Positions 46,455 to 58,665 of a DNA stretch of 64,000 nucleotides are shown piece by piece. Each line of letters begins with the position of its first letter. Positions within the stretch are counted from its first letter, which is position 1. The stretch lies in contig CASFII010000006.1 in assembly GCA_949294735.1 (NCBI GenBank), positions 248,001-312,000 on the forward strand. The letters are read 5' to 3'. The notes under the pieces are model-generated. The model saw only the letters and a list, made by a program, of their open reading frames with translations. It was not told the DNA's origin and did not search any database. Source of the stretch: an uncultured Coriobacteriaceae bacterium. Its GTDB lineage: Bacteria; Actinomycetota; Coriobacteriia; Coriobacteriales; Eggerthellaceae. The translations under genes were made by a program, and so were the position numbers.

Positions 46455-47783
46455 TTACAGCTCTTGCTTAACAACTTCGGCAATTGCTTGGGCATGCTTT
46501 TCGGCATCTTCAGCACGTTCAGCTTCCACCATCACTCGAACAACTGGTTCGGTACCACTAGGACGAAGCAGAACGCGACCAGAATCTCCCAAGGCAGCTT
46601 CTGCCTCAGCTACTGCCGCTGCAATGACGGCGTTGCCTTCAAGCGCGTGCTTGTCCACACCTCGCACGTTAATAAGCGTCTGAGGGAAGCGTTTCATAAC
46701 CTTAATAGCATCTTCTACGTTTTTCCCGCTCCTGCGAACAGCAGCCAAGAATTGACAAGCGGTCATAAGACCATCGCCCGTAGAATTGTAATCAAGCAGA
46801 ATCATGTGACCCGACTGTTCGCCACCAATAGCATAACCCGAAGCGCGCATTTCTTCTAAAACGTAGCGGTCCCCTACCTTGGTCTGCACAACATCAATAC
46901 CCGCATCGCGCATAGCGTGCACAAAACCCAGATTACACATTACCGTGCTTACAGCCGTGTTGCCAGGTAAGCAATCACGTTGCTTCATGTCTAAGGCGCA
47001 AACTGCTTCCACGATATCGCCGTCAATTTCTTCACCTGATGGAGTCATCAGCATGACACGGTCAGCATCGCCGTCGTGAGCAATACCCACATCAGCACCG
47101 CATTCTTCCATGAGTTCGCGAAGAGGCTCTAAATGCGTTGATCCACACTGCACATTAATGTCGGTACCATCAAAGTCGTCGTTAATGACAGTAACTTCAG
47201 CTCCCAAACGCTTGAACGCTTCGGCGCTTGTCATAGCCGATGCGCCATGCCCCGCATCGAGTGCGATGTGAATACCAGAGAAATCAAGACCTTGACGACG
47301 AATGCTTTGCACTGCATGTTCAATATAAATCTCACAGGCGTCTTCAACATCAACTACAATGCCACAACCAAGACCATCAGGAACTTCTTGGGCACCGCCC
47401 GCCTTAATGAATGCTTCGATTTCATCTTCAACACTATCGGGAAGCTTGAAACCTTCGGCATCGAAGAATTTAATCCCGTTGTATTCAGGTGGATTATGGG
47501 AAGCACTAATGACTACACCGCCGTTTGCATACAGCTCGCGGGTAAGAAGCGCCACTGCGGGGGTCGGAATAATACCCGCACGGAGAACCGTACCGCCAAC
47601 ACTCATGATGCCTGCCGAAAGAGCAGATTCCAGCATATCACCCGAAAGACGCGTGTCTTTACCAACCACAATATGGCCACCCAAGAATAAACCAGCAGCC
47701 TGACCAAGTTTAAATGCTAAATCACACGTAAGTTCGGTATTAGCAACGCCACGAACACCGTCGGTTCCAAATAAACGTGCCAT
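46455..47783 (-). CDS. glmM: Phosphoglucosamine mutase GlmM
   Basis: GlmM converts glucosamine-6-phosphate to glucosamine-1-phosphate for UDP-GlcNAc and thus peptidoglycan synthesis. The 442-aa protein has RLFGTDGVRG at the N-terminus, the phosphoserine loop GVVISASHNPPEYNG (Ser95), the metal loop DGDADRVML, and GGEQSGH plus RPSGTEPVVRVM at the sugar and phosphate sites. ATG 47783 has GAAAGGA upstream. It stands alone between rpoC and repeat copy 2. Confidence 0.96.
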   Translation of the reverse strand: MARLFGTDGVRGVANTELTCDLAFKLGQAAGLFLGGHIVVGKDTRLSGDMLESALSAGIMSVGGTVLRAGIIPTPAVALLTRELYANGGVVISASHNPPEYNGIKFFDAEGFKLPDSVEDEIEAFIKAGGAQEVPDGLGCGIVVDVEDACEIYIEHAVQSIRRQGLDFSGIHIALDAGHGASAMTSAEAFKRLGAEVTVINDDFDGTDINVQCGSTHLEPLRELMEECGADVGIAHDGDADRVMLMTPSGEEIDGDIVEAVCALDMKQRDCLPGNTAVSTVMCNLGFVHAMRDAGIDVVQTKVGDRYVLEEMRASGYAIGGEQSGHMILLDYNSTGDGLMTACQFLAAVRRSGKNVEDAIKVMKRFPQTLINVRGVDKHALEGNAVIAAAVAEAEAALGDSGRVLLRPSGTEPVVRVMVEAERAEDAEKHAQAIAEVVKQEL

Positions 47784-47913
47784 GCCAGATCCTTTCTCTT
47801 CAATACACGCCCGCAACAGCAAAGCTATTGCCTGAGAAAATAATGCCTCGCCAATTGTAGAACAACACAAACTCTGGCAAGTCTAATTCGCGAAGAAATC
47901 ACGCAAGCCTGAA

Positions 47914-47948
47914 ATAAAAAGTTCCGCCGGCTGACAAGCCGGCGGAAC
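47914..47948 (-). terminator. Strong rho-independent terminator after rpoC
   Basis: The minus strand forms GTTCCGCCGGCT, a 4-nt loop, AGCCGGCGGAAC, then TTTTTATTTC. The stem is a perfect 12 bp, and begins 6 bp after the rpoC stop codon. Confidence 0.95.
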
Positions 47949-47954
47949 CATAAA

Positions 47955-50900
47955 CTATTCGTTGTCGGAAGCTTCTTCGTCTTCTTTGCTGGTTAAGCCG
48001 AATCCGAATGAAGAACCAAGGAGCGCATCAAGTTCTTCCAAATTACGCTGGTAAGAACGAGGCGGTAGCGCTTCACCTAGCATATCTTCACCCTCGGTGT
48101 TGAATGTTGGAGGTTCGTCGCCACCAATCAGGATGGTGTCGTCGGGGCTGAATACCATGTCGAGCAATTGAGACATATCGTCGCTTGAAGCGGACAAATC
48201 GTCTTCAATTACGTGTGACAGATTGTGTTCAGCCAAGCCTTCTTTCAGCTCTTCGATAGCCTTTACACCGATGCCTTCAATACGCAGAAGATCTTCTTCC
48301 GTACGGCCCACCAAGTCAGCGACAGTTTCAATGCCAGCTTCGCTGAACTTGTTTGCCCAGCGCTGGGAAACTCCCAGGTCATCATAGATGTACAGACGAG
48401 CATCTTCGTCAGACAAGTTATGACGATGGTGACCCAAGGAAAGACCACTGTAGTAGCTGCCATAGCTGTTACCCATAGACAGGTAGCCTTCGTTTCCAAG
48501 CGACCAGTCCTGAGGCTGAGGCAACATGTCTTCAATGTTGCGCAGGTCTTCAGGAGCATAATCAGGCAGCGTGTCGAAGCGACCTTCGCCATCCACTGGA
48601 CGACCCTTATAGGTCAAACGCACATTGCGATAACGCTTCAGACCAGTACCAGCTGGAATAGGCTTGCCAATAATGACGTTTTCCTTCAAGCCAGCCAGGT
48701 GATCTACCTTGCCTTCAATAGCAGCGTCGGTCAAAACCTTCGTGGTTTCCTGGAAGGAAGCGGCACTCAGGAAGGAATCCGTTGCCAAGGAAGCCTTGGT
48801 GATACCCAGCAACAACGGCTGACCAACCGGAGGCTGCTTGCCTTCAGCAATCAGTTCGTTTGCTACCTTTTCAAATTCAAAGCGGTTCACCTGACGGCCT
48901 GGCAAGAATTCAGAGTCGCCTGCGTCAAGCACAGCAACCTTGCGCAACATCTGACGAGCAATTACTTCAATGTGCTTGTCGTTGATGTCTACACCTTGGC
49001 TTACGTATACGCCCTGGACTTGACCAACAATGTAGCGAAGAGTCGTATTCGGATCAGTTAAGCGCAGCAGGTCATGCGGGTTAACAGAACCCTTGGTAAT
49101 CTGCTGACCAACCTTAACTTCACAGCCATCGGTCACACCCGGCAGCAGCTGTGCGCGTGCGCTTACTACGTATTCGCGGATGTTGCCTTCTTGGTCGTGA
49201 ATGGTGAGCGTCTTGGATTGCTTGTCGCCAGCAATCTGCAAGGTGCCAGAAATCTCCGCAAGCACCGCTTGGCCCTTAGGCTTGCGTGCTTCGAAAAGTT
49301 CCTGAACACGAGGCAAACCGTGGGTAATGTCTTCACCTGCAACACCACCAGTGTGGAACGTACGCATCGTCAGCTGAGTACCCGGTTCACCAATGGACTG
49401 AGCAGCAATAATACCGACGGCGGTACCGATATTAACCGGACGAGCCGTAGCCAAGTCCCAACCGTAGCACTTCTGGCATACCCCATGTTCTGCGTGGCAG
49501 GTCATGATGGTGCGGATGACTACCTCAGTAATGCCTGCTTCTTCGAAAGCGCGAATCTGAGCCATGCTTTCAACATAGCTGCCAGCTTCAGAGAGTACCG
49601 TACCATCAGCAGCAACGACATCTTCCAGGAGGCAACGACCAATGAGATTTTCATCAAGTTCGCCCTTGTCGTTGTGAATAGGATACGGAACACCGTCGGT
49701 AGAACCGCAGTCAATTTCGCGAATAATAACGTCTTGTGCAACGTCAACCAGACGACGGGTCAGATAACCAGAGTCAGCCGTACGCAGAGCGGTGTCGGCA
49801 AGACCCTTACGGGCACCATGCGTGGAAATGAAGTATTCCAATACCGACAGACCTTCGCGGAAGTTTGCCTTAATAGGACGGTCGATAATTTCACCCTTCG
49901 GGTCACTCATCATACCGCGCATACCGGCCAACTGACGAATCTGCTTGATGTTACCACGAGCGCCAGAGAAGGCCATCATGTAGATAGGATTGAAGCGGTC
50001 GAAGTTGTCGGCCATTGCGTTACCAACCTCTTCATTGGCTTCGTTCCAAACATCCACTACCTGCTTATGACGTTCGTCGTCGCTCATCAGACCCATTTCG
50101 TAGTCTTCATCAATGGCGGCAACCTTCGCATCAGCCTTAGCCAGGATTTCGCCCTTTTGCGGCGGAACCGTAGCGTCGTATACCGAAACGGTAACACCAG
50201 CACGCGTTGCATAATGGAAACCAGCGTCTTTCAGACCGTCCAAAATTGCCGGCACTTCAGAAAGCTCGTAGCGGTTGCATACATCTTCTACCAAACGAGA
50301 GATTTCCTTCTTGTTCATTTCATAGTTCAAGTACGGATAATCTTTTGGCAGTACCGAGTTAAACGTAATGCGACCAATGGTGGTTTCAATGCGTTCGCCC
50401 GCTTTGTGCTCTTCAAACGTGTTGTAGGCGGTTGCAATAACCGTGTCGCGCTTCAGACGAACCAAAATACGAGCCTGCAGGTCTACGTCTGCACGAGCAT
50501 CGTAAGCATTCAGAGCATCCTTAAAGTCGATGAAGGCACGACCTTCGCCCGGGAAGCCTTCACGCATAGCGGTCAGGTAATACAGACCGATAATCATGTC
50601 CTGCGTTGGGACCGTCAGCGGACGACCATGGGCAGGAGACTTGATGTTGTTGGAAGACAGCATCAAGACGCGAGCTTCAGCCTGAGCTTCAGCACCCAGT
50701 GGTACGTGGACAGCCATCTGGTCACCGTCGAAGTCAGCGTTAAATGCGGTGCAAACCAGCGGATGCAAACGAATTGCCTTACCTTCTACCAATACCGGTT
50801 CAAAGGCCTGAATGCCCAAGCGGTGCAAGGTGGGTGCGCGGTTCAGCAGTACAGGGTGTTCGGCGATAACTTCTTCCAGAACGTCCCATACGTAGCTTGC

Positions 50901-52349
50901 ACCACGGTCAACAGCACGCTTAGCAGCCTTGATGTTGGCAGCATATTCCAGCTCAACCAAGCGCTTCATAACGAAAGGCTTGAAGAGTTCCAATGCCATT
51001 TGAGAAGGCAGACCACACTGATGCAGCTTCAGCTGTGGACCAACAACGATTACGGAACGGCCAGAGTCGTCAACACGCTTACCCAAGAGGTTCTGACGGA
51101 AACGACCCTGCTTGCCCTTCAGCATGTCGGAGAGAGACTTCAGCGGACGGTTGCCCGGGCCAGTAACCGGACGACCACGACGACCGTTGTCGAACAGGCT
51201 GTCTACTGCTTCTTGCAGCATACGCTTTTCGTTGTTCACGATAATTTCTGGAGCACCCAGATCCAGCAGGCGCTTCAGGCGGTTATTGCGATTGATAACA
51301 CGACGATACAAATCGTTCAGGTCAGACGTTGCAAAACGACCACCATCCAACTGCACCATCGGACGCAAGTCAGGCGGGATGACAGGAATAACATCCAAAA
51401 TCATGTCCGTCGGCTTGTTGTCAGACTTCAAGAACGCGTCTACTACCTTCAAACGCTTGATGGCCTTTGCGCGCTTCTGACCCTTGCCATTCGCGATAAC
51501 TTCACGCAGTTCTTCAGCCGTTGCTTCCAAATCCATTGCTTCCAGCAAATCGCGAACGCTTTCAGCGCCCATGCCACCCTTGAAGTAGTCACGGTAGTTC
51601 ACACGCATTTCGCGATACAGCGCTTCATCAGGTACCAGTTGCTTTTCTTCGATCTTCATGAAAGCATCGAAAGCTTCCTGGCGCAGCACTTTACGTTCGT
51701 TAAACTCTTCGTAGAGGTCAGCAATTTCGTATTCAACTTCTTCTGGAGTCAGACGTTCTTCTTCGTCGAAGTCATCAACAAATTCGTCCTCTTCAGGAAC
51801 ATAGTCCGTAGAAAGCTTACGCGTAGCCTCAATCAGACGGTCGCGTTCGGCATCCAATTCTTCCAAGTCAGCTTCAAGTTCTTCACGCAGCTCATCAGCG
51901 TCTTCTTCGCGAGCTTCCTTGTCAACCCAGGTAACAATGGAGCTAGCAAAGTACAGTACCTTTTCCAGTTCCTTGGGCGGAATATCCAAAAGGTAGCCTA
52001 AACGAGAAGGAGAACCCTTGAAGTACCAAATATGGCTTACCGGAGCAGCCAATTCGATATGACCCATGCGTTCACGGCGAACCTTGGAGCGCGTTACTTC
52101 AACACCGCAGCGTTCGCAGACAATACCCTTAAAACGAACACGCTTGTATTTGCCGCAGGCGCATTCCCAGTCCTTCGTAGGACCAAAAATCTTTTCGCAG
52201 AATAAGCCATCTTTTTCTGGCTTCAGGGTACGATAATTGATGGTTTCGGGCTTCTTAACTTCGCCACGAGACCAGCTACGCACATCTTCGGCAGAAGCAA
52301 GAGAGATGCGCAGTGCGTCGAAATTGTTTACGTCGAATTCCGTCGTCAT
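47955..52349 (-). CDS. rpoC: RNA polymerase subunit beta'
   Basis: This is the 1464-aa beta' subunit. The N-terminal zinc site is [20 protein letters not shown], the active-site magnesium motif is [12 protein letters not shown], and the second zinc cluster includes [16 protein letters not shown]. The bridge-helix and trigger-loop regions ([29 protein letters not shown]) are intact. An acidic stretch of about 100 residues (from 130 on, [20 protein letters not shown]) lies in the N-terminal part. ATG 52349 follows the rpoB stop by 1 bp with GAGGAG upstream. A near-complete antisense reading frame here is only a codon-bias shadow. Confidence 0.98.
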   Translation of the reverse strand: MTTEFDVNNFDALRISLASAEDVRSWSRGEVKKPETINYRTLKPEKDGLFCEKIFGPTKDWECACGKYKRVRFKGIVCERCGVEVTRSKVRRERMGHIELAAPVSHIWYFKGSPSRLGYLLDIPPKELEKVLYFASSIVTWVDKEAREEDADELREELEADLEELDAERDRLIEATRKLSTDYVPEEDEFVDDFDEEERLTPEEVEYEIADLYEEFNERKVLRQEAFDAFMKIEEKQLVPDEALYREMRVNYRDYFKGGMGAESVRDLLEAMDLEATAEELREVIANGKGQKRAKAIKRLKVVDAFLKSDNKPTDMILDVIPVIPPDLRPMVQLDGGRFATSDLNDLYRRVINRNNRLKRLLDLGAPEIIVNNEKRMLQEAVDSLFDNGRRGRPVTGPGNRPLKSLSDMLKGKQGRFRQNLLGKRVDDSGRSVIVVGPQLKLHQCGLPSQMALELFKPFVMKRLVELEYAANIKAAKRAVDRGASYVWDVLEEVIAEHPVLLNRAPTLHRLGIQAFEPVLVEGKAIRLHPLVCTAFNADFDGDQMAVHVPLGAEAQAEARVLMLSSNNIKSPAHGRPLTVPTQDMIIGLYYLTAMREGFPGEGRAFIDFKDALNAYDARADVDLQARILVRLKRDTVIATAYNTFEEHKAGERIETTIGRITFNSVLPKDYPYLNYEMNKKEISRLVEDVCNRYELSEVPAILDGLKDAGFHYATRAGVTVSVYDATVPPQKGEILAKADAKVAAIDEDYEMGLMSDDERHKQVVDVWNEANEEVGNAMADNFDRFNPIYMMAFSGARGNIKQIRQLAGMRGMMSDPKGEIIDRPIKANFREGLSVLEYFISTHGARKGLADTALRTADSGYLTRRLVDVAQDVIIREIDCGSTDGVPYPIHNDKGELDENLIGRCLLEDVVAADGTVLSEAGSYVESMAQIRAFEEAGITEVVIRTIMTCHAEHGVCQKCYGWDLATARPVNIGTAVGIIAAQSIGEPGTQLTMRTFHTGGVAGEDITHGLPRVQELFEARKPKGQAVLAEISGTLQIAGDKQSKTLTIHDQEGNIREYVVSARAQLLPGVTDGCEVKVGQQITKGSVNPHDLLRLTDPNTTLRYIVGQVQGVYVSQGVDINDKHIEVIARQMLRKVAVLDAGDSEFLPGRQVNRFEFEKVANELIAEGKQPPVGQPLLLGITKASLATDSFLSAASFQETTKVLTDAAIEGKVDHLAGLKENVIIGKPIPAGTGLKRYRNVRLTYKGRPVDGEGRFDTLPDYAPEDLRNIEDMLPQPQDWSLGNEGYLSMGNSYGSYYSGLSLGHHRHNLSDEDARLYIYDDLGVSQRWANKFSEAGIETVADLVGRTEEDLLRIEGIGVKAIEELKEGLAEHNLSHVIEDDLSASSDDMSQLLDMVFSPDDTILIGGDEPPTFNTEGEDMLGEALPPRSYQRNLEELDALLGSSFGFGLTSKEDEEASDNE

Positions 52350-52350
52350 C

Positions 52351-55300
52351 TTAGTTCTCCTCTCCTTCACCGATTAAGTCGTTTTCCGTACCACCGATAT
52401 TGGCGTCACCCATTAATTCTCCCAATTCAGCAGCGATATCGTCGAGTGCGCTCATGCTTTCGTCTTCGGTCTTTTTAGCATCATCTGCCATAGCCTCAAA
52501 CAGTGCTTGATCGGCCGCTTCTTCGCTTTCCATGCCTTCGTCTTCGTTAGCAATGCGATGATTGTGACCTTCAAGCTCTACGTTCAAGCAAAGCGACTTC
52601 ATTTCTTTTACCAAAACCTTGAAGCTTTCCGGAACTTCAGCAGCTGGAATGTTTTCGCCCTTAACGATTGCTTCGTAAGACTTCACACGACCAGCCGTGT
52701 CGTCAGACTTCACGGTCAAGATTTCTTGCAGCACGTTGGATGCGCCATATGCGTACAGCGCCCACACTTCCATTTCGCCGAAGCGCTGGCCACCAAATTG
52801 TGCTTTACCACCAAGCGGCTGCTGGGTAATCAAGCTGTAAGGACCAGTGGAGCGTGCGTGAATCTTGTCGTCAACCATGTGACCAAGTTTCAGGATGTAG
52901 CTCTGACCAACCGTAATAGGTTCACGGAACTTTTCGCCCGTGCGGCCGTCGTACAGCCACGTCTTGCCCGTACGGGAAAGCTGCGGCACAAATTCGTCGC
53001 GAGCCTTGTCGCCATACTTTGCATGGTTGATATTAATCAGGTTGCGGTTGGCGCGTTCAATGGCGTCGGAGATTTCCTTTTCTGTGGCGCCGTCAAATAC
53101 CGGCGTTGCAACATGGATTGGACCCTCAACTACTTCAGTAGAGTTGTCGTCGTCCGACCAACCCCATTTAGCTGCCCAACCAAGATGGTTTTCCAGAAGC
53201 TGACCAACGTTCATACGGCTTGGTACGCCCAGAGGATTCAAAATGATGTCAATCGGCGTGCCGTCAGCCAAATAGGGCATGTCTTCAACAGGCAAAACCG
53301 TTGAAATAACACCCTTGTTACCGTGACGACCAGACAGCTTGTCGCCCTGCTGGATCTTACGCTTCTGAGCTATATAAATACGAACCAATTCGTTTACGCC
53401 TGGAGCAAGTTCATCCCCTGCTGCACGGCTAAAGCGCGTGATACCAATAACGCGGCCACCAGAACCATGAGGTACTTTCAGCGAGGTGTCGCGAACTTCA
53501 CGAGCCTTTTCGCCGAAGATTGCACGGAGCAGACGTTCTTCAGCGGTCAGTTCGGTTTCGCCCTTTGGCGTAACCTTGCCAACCAGCACATCGCCCGGGA
53601 ATACTTCAGCACCAATGCGGATAATGCCTTCAGCGTCCAGGTCAGAAATCATGTCGTCAGAAATATTAGGAATTTCGCGAGTGATTTCTTCAGGACCAAG
53701 CTTCGTATCGCGAGCATCAATTTCATATTCCGCAATATGAATAGAAGTAAGCAAGTCTTCTGCTACAACGCGTTCTGACACGATGATTGCGTCTTCGTAG
53801 TTGTAACCTTCCCACGGCATGTAGGCAACCATGAGGTTCTGACCAAGCGCTAATTCCCCACCGTCGCAAGAAGGACCGTCAGCAAGTACGTCACCTGCAT
53901 GTACTTCGTCACCCTTGCGAACCAACGGACGGTGATTTACACAACCGCTCTGGTTGGAGCGCTGGAACTTCGGTACCAGATATTCATCATATTCGCCATC
54001 GTCGTTCAGAATGATGATGGTCTGACCGTCAACATAGTCAACCACACCGCTCTTCTGAGCAACCAGGATTTCGCCACTGTCAACTGCAATGCGATGTTCG
54101 ATACCCGTACCTACCAAAGGAGCGGAGGGACGAAGCAGTGGCACAGCCTGACGCTGCATGTTAGAACCCATGAGTGCGCGGTTTGCGTCGTCGTGTTCCA
54201 AGAACGGAATAAGAGACGTAGCAACACTGGTCATCTGGCGAGGAGAAACGTCCATGTAATCAACCAGTTCAGGAGCTACTTCGTCAGGTTCGCCGAATAC
54301 ACCCTTAGCGTCCTTCGTACGGCAGAGCACCTTCGTAGCCTTTACGAAATTGCCGTCTTCGTCGAAGCTACCGAATTCGCGAGTTTCCTGGTTGAACAGG
54401 TCATTTGCCTGAGCGATGGTGTAGTTTTCTTCTTCATCAGCCGTCAGGTAGTCAATTTCGTCCGTAACCTTACCATCAACAACACGACGATACGGCGTTT
54501 CGATAAAGCCATACGGATTTACGCGAGCATACGTTGCCAGAGAACCGATAAGACCAATGTTTGGACCTTCAGGGGTTTCAATCGGGCACATACGGCCATA
54601 GTGAGAAGTGTGAACGTCGCGTACTTCGAAGCCAGCGCGTTCGCGAGACAAACCGCCAGGACCCAAAGCAGACAAACGACGCTTATGCGTAATACCTGCT
54701 GCAGGGTTCGTCTGGTCCATGAACTGAGACAGCTGGCTGCTGCCGAAGAATTCCTTAATAGCAGCAACAATAGGACGAATATTAACCAAGCTCTGCGGCG
54801 TGATTTCGTCCGGTTCCTGCATGCTCATACGTTCACGCACTACGCGTTCCATACGAGAAAGACCAATGCGGAATTGATTCTGGATCAATTCGCCCACCGT
54901 ACGAATACGACGATTGCCAAAATGGTCAATGTCGTCCGTAGTTACGCTTTCGTCGCCTGCATGCAGCGCGATGATGTAACGCATGGTAGAAATGATGTCT
55001 TCTTCAGTCAGCGTAGAAGATTCGAAGTCAGCGTCAAAGCCAAGCTTCTTATTAATCTTATAGCGACCAACCTTTGCCAGGTCGTAACGCTGCGGATTGA
55101 AGAACAGACCCTCCAAAAGCGTACGAGCGCTGTCGATTGTTGGCGGTTCACCGGGACGGAAACGCTTGTAAAGTTCAATGAGTGATTCTTCTTTAGTGGT
55201 GGCAGGGTCGCGGTCAAGCGTGCGCAGAATCATTTCATCTTCACCCAAAAGTTCAATGATTTCTTCGCGCGTTTCTGCCAAACCCAAGGCACGCAAAAGC

Positions 55301-55890
55301 AGCGTGGCCGGCTGCTTGCGCTTGCGGTCAATGCGAACCGAAAGCACATCACGCTTGTCGGTTTCGAATTCCAACCAAGCGCCGCGGCTGGGGATAATCT
55401 TTGCATTAAAGATAGTCTTATCGGAAGTTTTGTCGCGTTCCTGAGCGAAATAAACGCCAGGGCTACGAACCAACTGAGAAACAACAACGCGTTCCGTACC
55501 GTTGATAATAAAGGTACCGCGCGGGGTCATCAGCGGGAAGTCACCCATAAATACGTTTTGTTCTTTGATTTCGCCGGTTTCGCGATTAATGAAGCGAATG
55601 TCAACAAAAAGCGGAGCCTGATAGCTTACGTCTTTTTCCTTGCATTCATCTACCGAATACTTCGGGTCGCCAAACTCGTGCTTGCCGAATTCAACGCACA
55701 TGTCCTTGCTACCATTTTCAATGGGGCATACATCAGCAAATGCCTGTGCAAGGCCTTCTTTCTTAAACCATTCGAAACTGTCAATCTGAATTGCAATCAG
55801 ATTGGGGACGTCCATGACGTCGGGGATTTTTGCGAAGCTTCTGCGATCCCTATAAAGGCTGGTGGGAGCGCTCTTTTTTGCTTTGGCCAC
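52351..55890 (-). CDS. rpoB: RNA polymerase subunit beta
   Basis: This is the 1179-aa beta subunit with all core regions. The rifampicin-pocket segment [20 protein letters not shown] then [17 protein letters not shown] keeps the key Gln, Asp, His, Arg and Ser residues, so the sequence looks rifampicin-sensitive. The C-terminal clamp ([24 protein letters not shown]) is followed by an acidic tail of about 90 residues. The start is GTG at 55890 with AAAGGAGG upstream. A consensus-like promoter lies about 60 bp before it. Confidence 0.98.
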   Translation of the reverse strand: MAKAKKSAPTSLYRDRRSFAKIPDVMDVPNLIAIQIDSFEWFKKEGLAQAFADVCPIENGSKDMCVEFGKHEFGDPKYSVDECKEKDVSYQAPLFVDIRFINRETGEIKEQNVFMGDFPLMTPRGTFIINGTERVVVSQLVRSPGVYFAQERDKTSDKTIFNAKIIPSRGAWLEFETDKRDVLSVRIDRKRKQPATLLLRALGLAETREEIIELLGEDEMILRTLDRDPATTKEESLIELYKRFRPGEPPTIDSARTLLEGLFFNPQRYDLAKVGRYKINKKLGFDADFESSTLTEEDIISTMRYIIALHAGDESVTTDDIDHFGNRRIRTVGELIQNQFRIGLSRMERVVRERMSMQEPDEITPQSLVNIRPIVAAIKEFFGSSQLSQFMDQTNPAAGITHKRRLSALGPGGLSRERAGFEVRDVHTSHYGRMCPIETPEGPNIGLIGSLATYARVNPYGFIETPYRRVVDGKVTDEIDYLTADEEENYTIAQANDLFNQETREFGSFDEDGNFVKATKVLCRTKDAKGVFGEPDEVAPELVDYMDVSPRQMTSVATSLIPFLEHDDANRALMGSNMQRQAVPLLRPSAPLVGTGIEHRIAVDSGEILVAQKSGVVDYVDGQTIIILNDDGEYDEYLVPKFQRSNQSGCVNHRPLVRKGDEVHAGDVLADGPSCDGGELALGQNLMVAYMPWEGYNYEDAIIVSERVVAEDLLTSIHIAEYEIDARDTKLGPEEITREIPNISDDMISDLDAEGIIRIGAEVFPGDVLVGKVTPKGETELTAEERLLRAIFGEKAREVRDTSLKVPHGSGGRVIGITRFSRAAGDELAPGVNELVRIYIAQKRKIQQGDKLSGRHGNKGVISTVLPVEDMPYLADGTPIDIILNPLGVPSRMNVGQLLENHLGWAAKWGWSDDDNSTEVVEGPIHVATPVFDGATEKEISDAIERANRNLININHAKYGDKARDEFVPQLSRTGKTWLYDGRTGEKFREPITVGQSYILKLGHMVDDKIHARSTGPYSLITQQPLGGKAQFGGQRFGEMEVWALYAYGASNVLQEILTVKSDDTAGRVKSYEAIVKGENIPAAEVPESFKVLVKEMKSLCLNVELEGHNHRIANEDEGMESEEAADQALFEAMADDAKKTEDESMSALDDIAAELGELMGDANIGGTENDLIGEGEEN

Positions 55891-55945
55891 GAGGCTTTTC
55901 CTCCTTTACAAAAGCACACTTTCCCGTAAAAAGTTGCAATTCGCC

Positions 55946-55974
55946 AGGATATAACGCAGAAACTCCCAGGTCAA
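55946..55974 (-). promoter_or_regulatory. Promoter of rpoBC
   Basis: TTGACC (55969-55974), a 17-bp spacer and TATCCT (55946-55951) on the minus strand. Start of transcription is expected near 55939, giving a leader of about 50 nt. Confidence 0.7.
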
Positions 55975-56046
55975 GAAAAATTTTTACGAAATATGGAATT
56001 CTAATGTTTATCTGGGGTTATAGCACAAGTCACAAAACCCAAGGAA

Positions 56047-56283
56047 AACCCAATGGGGACGTGTTTTGTGGGTTTATATACTTTAAGAAGTGCTTGCCCT
56101 TAAACCCTCAACTGCGACGTCCTCCTATCGTTCGAAGCCAAAGGCTTCTCACTATGCGTCGGACTGCTTCGCTTAACTAATAAACATAAAGTTTGAAGCT
56201 CAGACTTGTTTCGGATTCAAGGGCAAGCACTTCTATCAACCTGCACCACCTCGCAAAACCCAAAAGACACGTCCCTTTGGGTT
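56047..56283. repeat. Palindromic interspersed repeat, copy 3 (about 237 bp)
   Basis: Outer arms 56047-56075 and 56256-56283 are inverted copies with the GGGACGTGT...TTGGGTTT core. A perfect 16-bp inner pair, AGAAGTGCTTGCCCTT (56086-56101) with its complement at 56219-56234, encloses the centre. Central segments match copy 1 in inverted orientation: TGAAGCTCAGACTTGT (56194-56209), and 56151-56175 matching 20344-20368 at 23 of 25 positions. GGGTTCT tail units run to about 56316 and include the stop codon of asnA. The element sits between asnA and the rpoB promoter. Confidence 0.85.
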
Positions 56284-56313
56284 CGTCCCCTGGTTCTTTT
56301 AGATTGTTGGGTT

Positions 56314-57321
56314 CTAAAGCAGGGGGATATTATGTTCGGTGCACATAGCGCGCATTTCGCGTGGCCAAATGCTAGCTTGCACTTCCCCAATGTGCGCCTT
56401 TTTCAGAAGCAGCATACAAAGACGCGATTGCCCAATGCCGCCACCAATCGTGTACGGCAGTACAGCTGCAGCCACCGCCTTGTGGTACGGCAAATTCATG
56501 CGGTCTGTGCATCCTGCTTTTTCCAACTGCTCCACTAAAGACGTTTCATCTACACGGATGCCCATGCTGGAAATCTCTAAGGCACACTGAAGAGGTTCGT
56601 ACCAGAACAAAATGTCGCCATTTAACTTCCAATCATCGTAGTCAGGTGCGCGACCATCGTGTTTTTCGCCATTGGATAGCTCATCACCAATTTGCATCAC
56701 GAAAACACAGCCTTTTTCTTGGCAAATCTTGTTTTCGCGCTCTTTAGAAGAAAGACTAGGATACAAATCAAGCAATTCCTGAGAGGTAATAAAGAAAATA
56801 TCCTCAGGAAGATGATTTACCGCTTGGGGATACTTGTACCAAACTTCGTGTTCCATATGCTTCACAACTTTAAAGATATGGCGCACAACGTCTTTTAAAG
56901 TTTCTTCGGTGCGTTCTTCCTTCGCAATCACCATTTCCCAGTCCCACTGATCAACGTAGGCTGAGTGGAGGTTATCTAACTCTTCATCCTTGCGCACCGC
57001 GTTCATGTTGGTATACAAACCCTCATGCAAACCAAAACCATATTCTTTTAAAGCTAATCGCTTCCATTTAGCTAAAGAATGAATCACTTCAATGTCTTCG
57101 CCAGGTAGAGCTGCCATGGAAAAATGTACCGGCTGTTCCGTGCCGTTTAAGTTGTCATTTAAACCCGAACTTTTCGTCACAAACAAAGGTGCAGAAATGC
57201 GCGAAAGTCCTAGTTCCTTACCAAATTCGTGCTGAAACGTATCACGGATGTATTTAATAGCATCCTGCGTTTCACGAACGGTTAATACGGGATCGTAGTC
57301 TTTTGGAAACACAAGGCTCAT
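56314..57321 (-). CDS. asnA: Aspartate-ammonia ligase AsnA
   Basis: AsnA makes asparagine from aspartate, ammonia and ATP. The 335-aa protein is related to class II aminoacyl-tRNA synthetases and has full length. Visible family segments are AISAPLF-like [29 protein letters not shown] [21 protein letters not shown] and the C-terminal [20 protein letters not shown] site. The ATG has GAGGAG upstream and follows tig by 15 bp. Its TAG stop lies inside the terminal GGGTTCTA unit of repeat copy 3, so the insertion may have supplied the present C-terminus. Confidence 0.95.
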   Translation of the reverse strand: MSLVFPKDYDPVLTVRETQDAIKYIRDTFQHEFGKELGLSRISAPLFVTKSSGLNDNLNGTEQPVHFSMAALPGEDIEVIHSLAKWKRLALKEYGFGLHEGLYTNMNAVRKDEELDNLHSAYVDQWDWEMVIAKEERTEETLKDVVRHIFKVVKHMEHEVWYKYPQAVNHLPEDIFFITSQELLDLYPSLSSKERENKICQEKGCVFVMQIGDELSNGEKHDGRAPDYDDWKLNGDILFWYEPLQCALEISSMGIRVDETSLVEQLEKAGCTDRMNLPYHKAVAAAVLPYTIGGGIGQSRLCMLLLKKAHIGEVQASIWPREMRAMCTEHNIPLL

Positions 57322-57336
57322 GATTTCTCCTCTGTC

Positions 57337-58632
57337 TTAGGCTTCAACAATTTCAATGTCAGCGTGTTCTATCAAGTAGCGGTTTGCCTTAAAGCGTTCT
57401 GCCATTTCACGCAATGCAAACGTTTTACCCTGTTGCTCCATCTGCTTGCGTGTCAGTTTTGGATCAGCACCAGGATTCATGGTTTCACAGGCGTAATCCC
57501 AGTCTTCTTCAGTCAGTGTAAGTTTTTCGTGACGATACAGCGCATCCAGCGCAAAACCCTGCACCAACATGTCGCGGGTTTGACGCATCAGCATCAAGTC
57601 AAACTGGGTTTGACCACCCTGCTGTTCAATATAGTCTTCCCAGCGAATTCCTTGCTGTTGTACCGAACTACGCAAGTTGACCGTCATGGTTGAGCGCATA
57701 GCCGCATAAATTGCATCATCAATAGTACCCTTGAAACGTTTACCCAACTCGGCCACCACCAGCTGACGCTTATAGTCTTCATACTGGTTACGCGCTTCGC
57801 GCTCCAAATTACCCGCAATACTGGCGCGCAAATCTGCTGCGGTACCGAAACCAGGCAAGTTCTTTTCTACCCATGCATCGGTGATTTCCGGCGCAGCTAG
57901 CTGCTGCATTTCCAAAATGGTTACTTCGCAATCAATCTGCTGAGTGAATTCGTTATCGTTTTCGTCGACGCTTGGGGTGTCAAAGGAAAACTTCTTTGTA
58001 TCCCCTGGCTTCATGCCAACCAGTTCCTTTTCGAACGGTTCAGGCATGAGACCTTTGCCCATCATATACGTTCTGCCAGGAGTGCAAAGTCCTTCCATGC
58101 GCACGCCGTTCGCGGAGCATTCGAGCGCCAGCAAAAACGCATCACCTTCGCCAATAGCGCGAGGTTCTGCGGTTTGCCATTCCAGGTGCTGATGAGCCAA
58201 CTTCTCCATCTGCTCATGAACTGCGCGTTCATCCAACTGAAAGGGCGGAACCACAATGTGAACTGGTTCATAGGAAGTGAGCTCATACTCAGGCTTCGGG
58301 GTAACAATGAATTCGAAGGTGCACGGTTGACCGCGAAGAAGCTCACTACGCAAACGCGGCTCGGGTGGAAACGCCGGAACAATACTGCGCTTGTCCAACG
58401 CATACGGCACCAACGCCTCTAAAGCCTGATTTTGGACAATGGTGTCTAAGTCTTTGATGCCCATCTTTGCTTCTGCTACCTGAGCAACCGTTTTATTAGG
58501 CTCAGGGCGAAGGCCCATTTGTTCCGCAAACGTAAAGTGTGCTTGATCAAAAGCGGCGTCTACATCAGCAGGACTTGCCGTTGCGGTAATTTCAAAACTT
58601 CCGTTTGCTAGCTTACGTTGAGAAATCTTCAT
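57337..58632 (-). CDS. tig: Trigger factor (ribosome-bound chaperone), divergent
   Basis: Trigger factor binds nascent chains at the ribosome exit. The 431-aa protein follows the family's three-part layout: N-terminal ribosome-binding domain (1-140), a PPIase FKBP-like domain at about 155-235 (TYMMGKGLMPEPFEKELVGM), and a helical C-terminal domain. The usual ribosome signature GFRxGKxP is poorly preserved; the corresponding area reads MGLRPEPNK, so docking may differ in detail. The ATG has GAGGT 6 nt upstream. asnA follows 15 bp downstream and uppP lies upstream. Confidence 0.85.
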   Translation of the reverse strand: MKISQRKLANGSFEITATASPADVDAAFDQAHFTFAEQMGLRPEPNKTVAQVAEAKMGIKDLDTIVQNQALEALVPYALDKRSIVPAFPPEPRLRSELLRGQPCTFEFIVTPKPEYELTSYEPVHIVVPPFQLDERAVHEQMEKLAHQHLEWQTAEPRAIGEGDAFLLALECSANGVRMEGLCTPGRTYMMGKGLMPEPFEKELVGMKPGDTKKFSFDTPSVDENDNEFTQQIDCEVTILEMQQLAAPEITDAWVEKNLPGFGTAADLRASIAGNLEREARNQYEDYKRQLVVAELGKRFKGTIDDAIYAAMRSTMTVNLRSSVQQQGIRWEDYIEQQGGQTQFDLMLMRQTRDMLVQGFALDALYRHEKLTLTEEDWDYACETMNPGADPKLTRKQMEQQGKTFALREMAERFKANRYLIEHADIEIVEA

Positions 58633-58665
58633 GTTATTACCTCTTTAGACACCTTCCTGTATACC

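Noticed and set aside
49074..52001. A 975-residue open frame antisense to rpoC, and a 428-residue one antisense to rpoB (53899-55185)
   Set aside because: They are mirror images of highly expressed, codon-biased genes. Composition is odd (rich in Thr, Asn, Gln, Val, His), there is no ribosome site or domain, and they lie fully within the real genes.
53899..54900. Possible rifampicin-resistance changes in RpoB (Thr and Ala at positions equivalent to E. coli 518 and 522)
   Set aside because: The same residues occur in rifampicin-sensitive Gram-positive RpoB such as Bacillus subtilis; the key Gln513, Asp516, His526 and Ser531 equivalents are unchanged.
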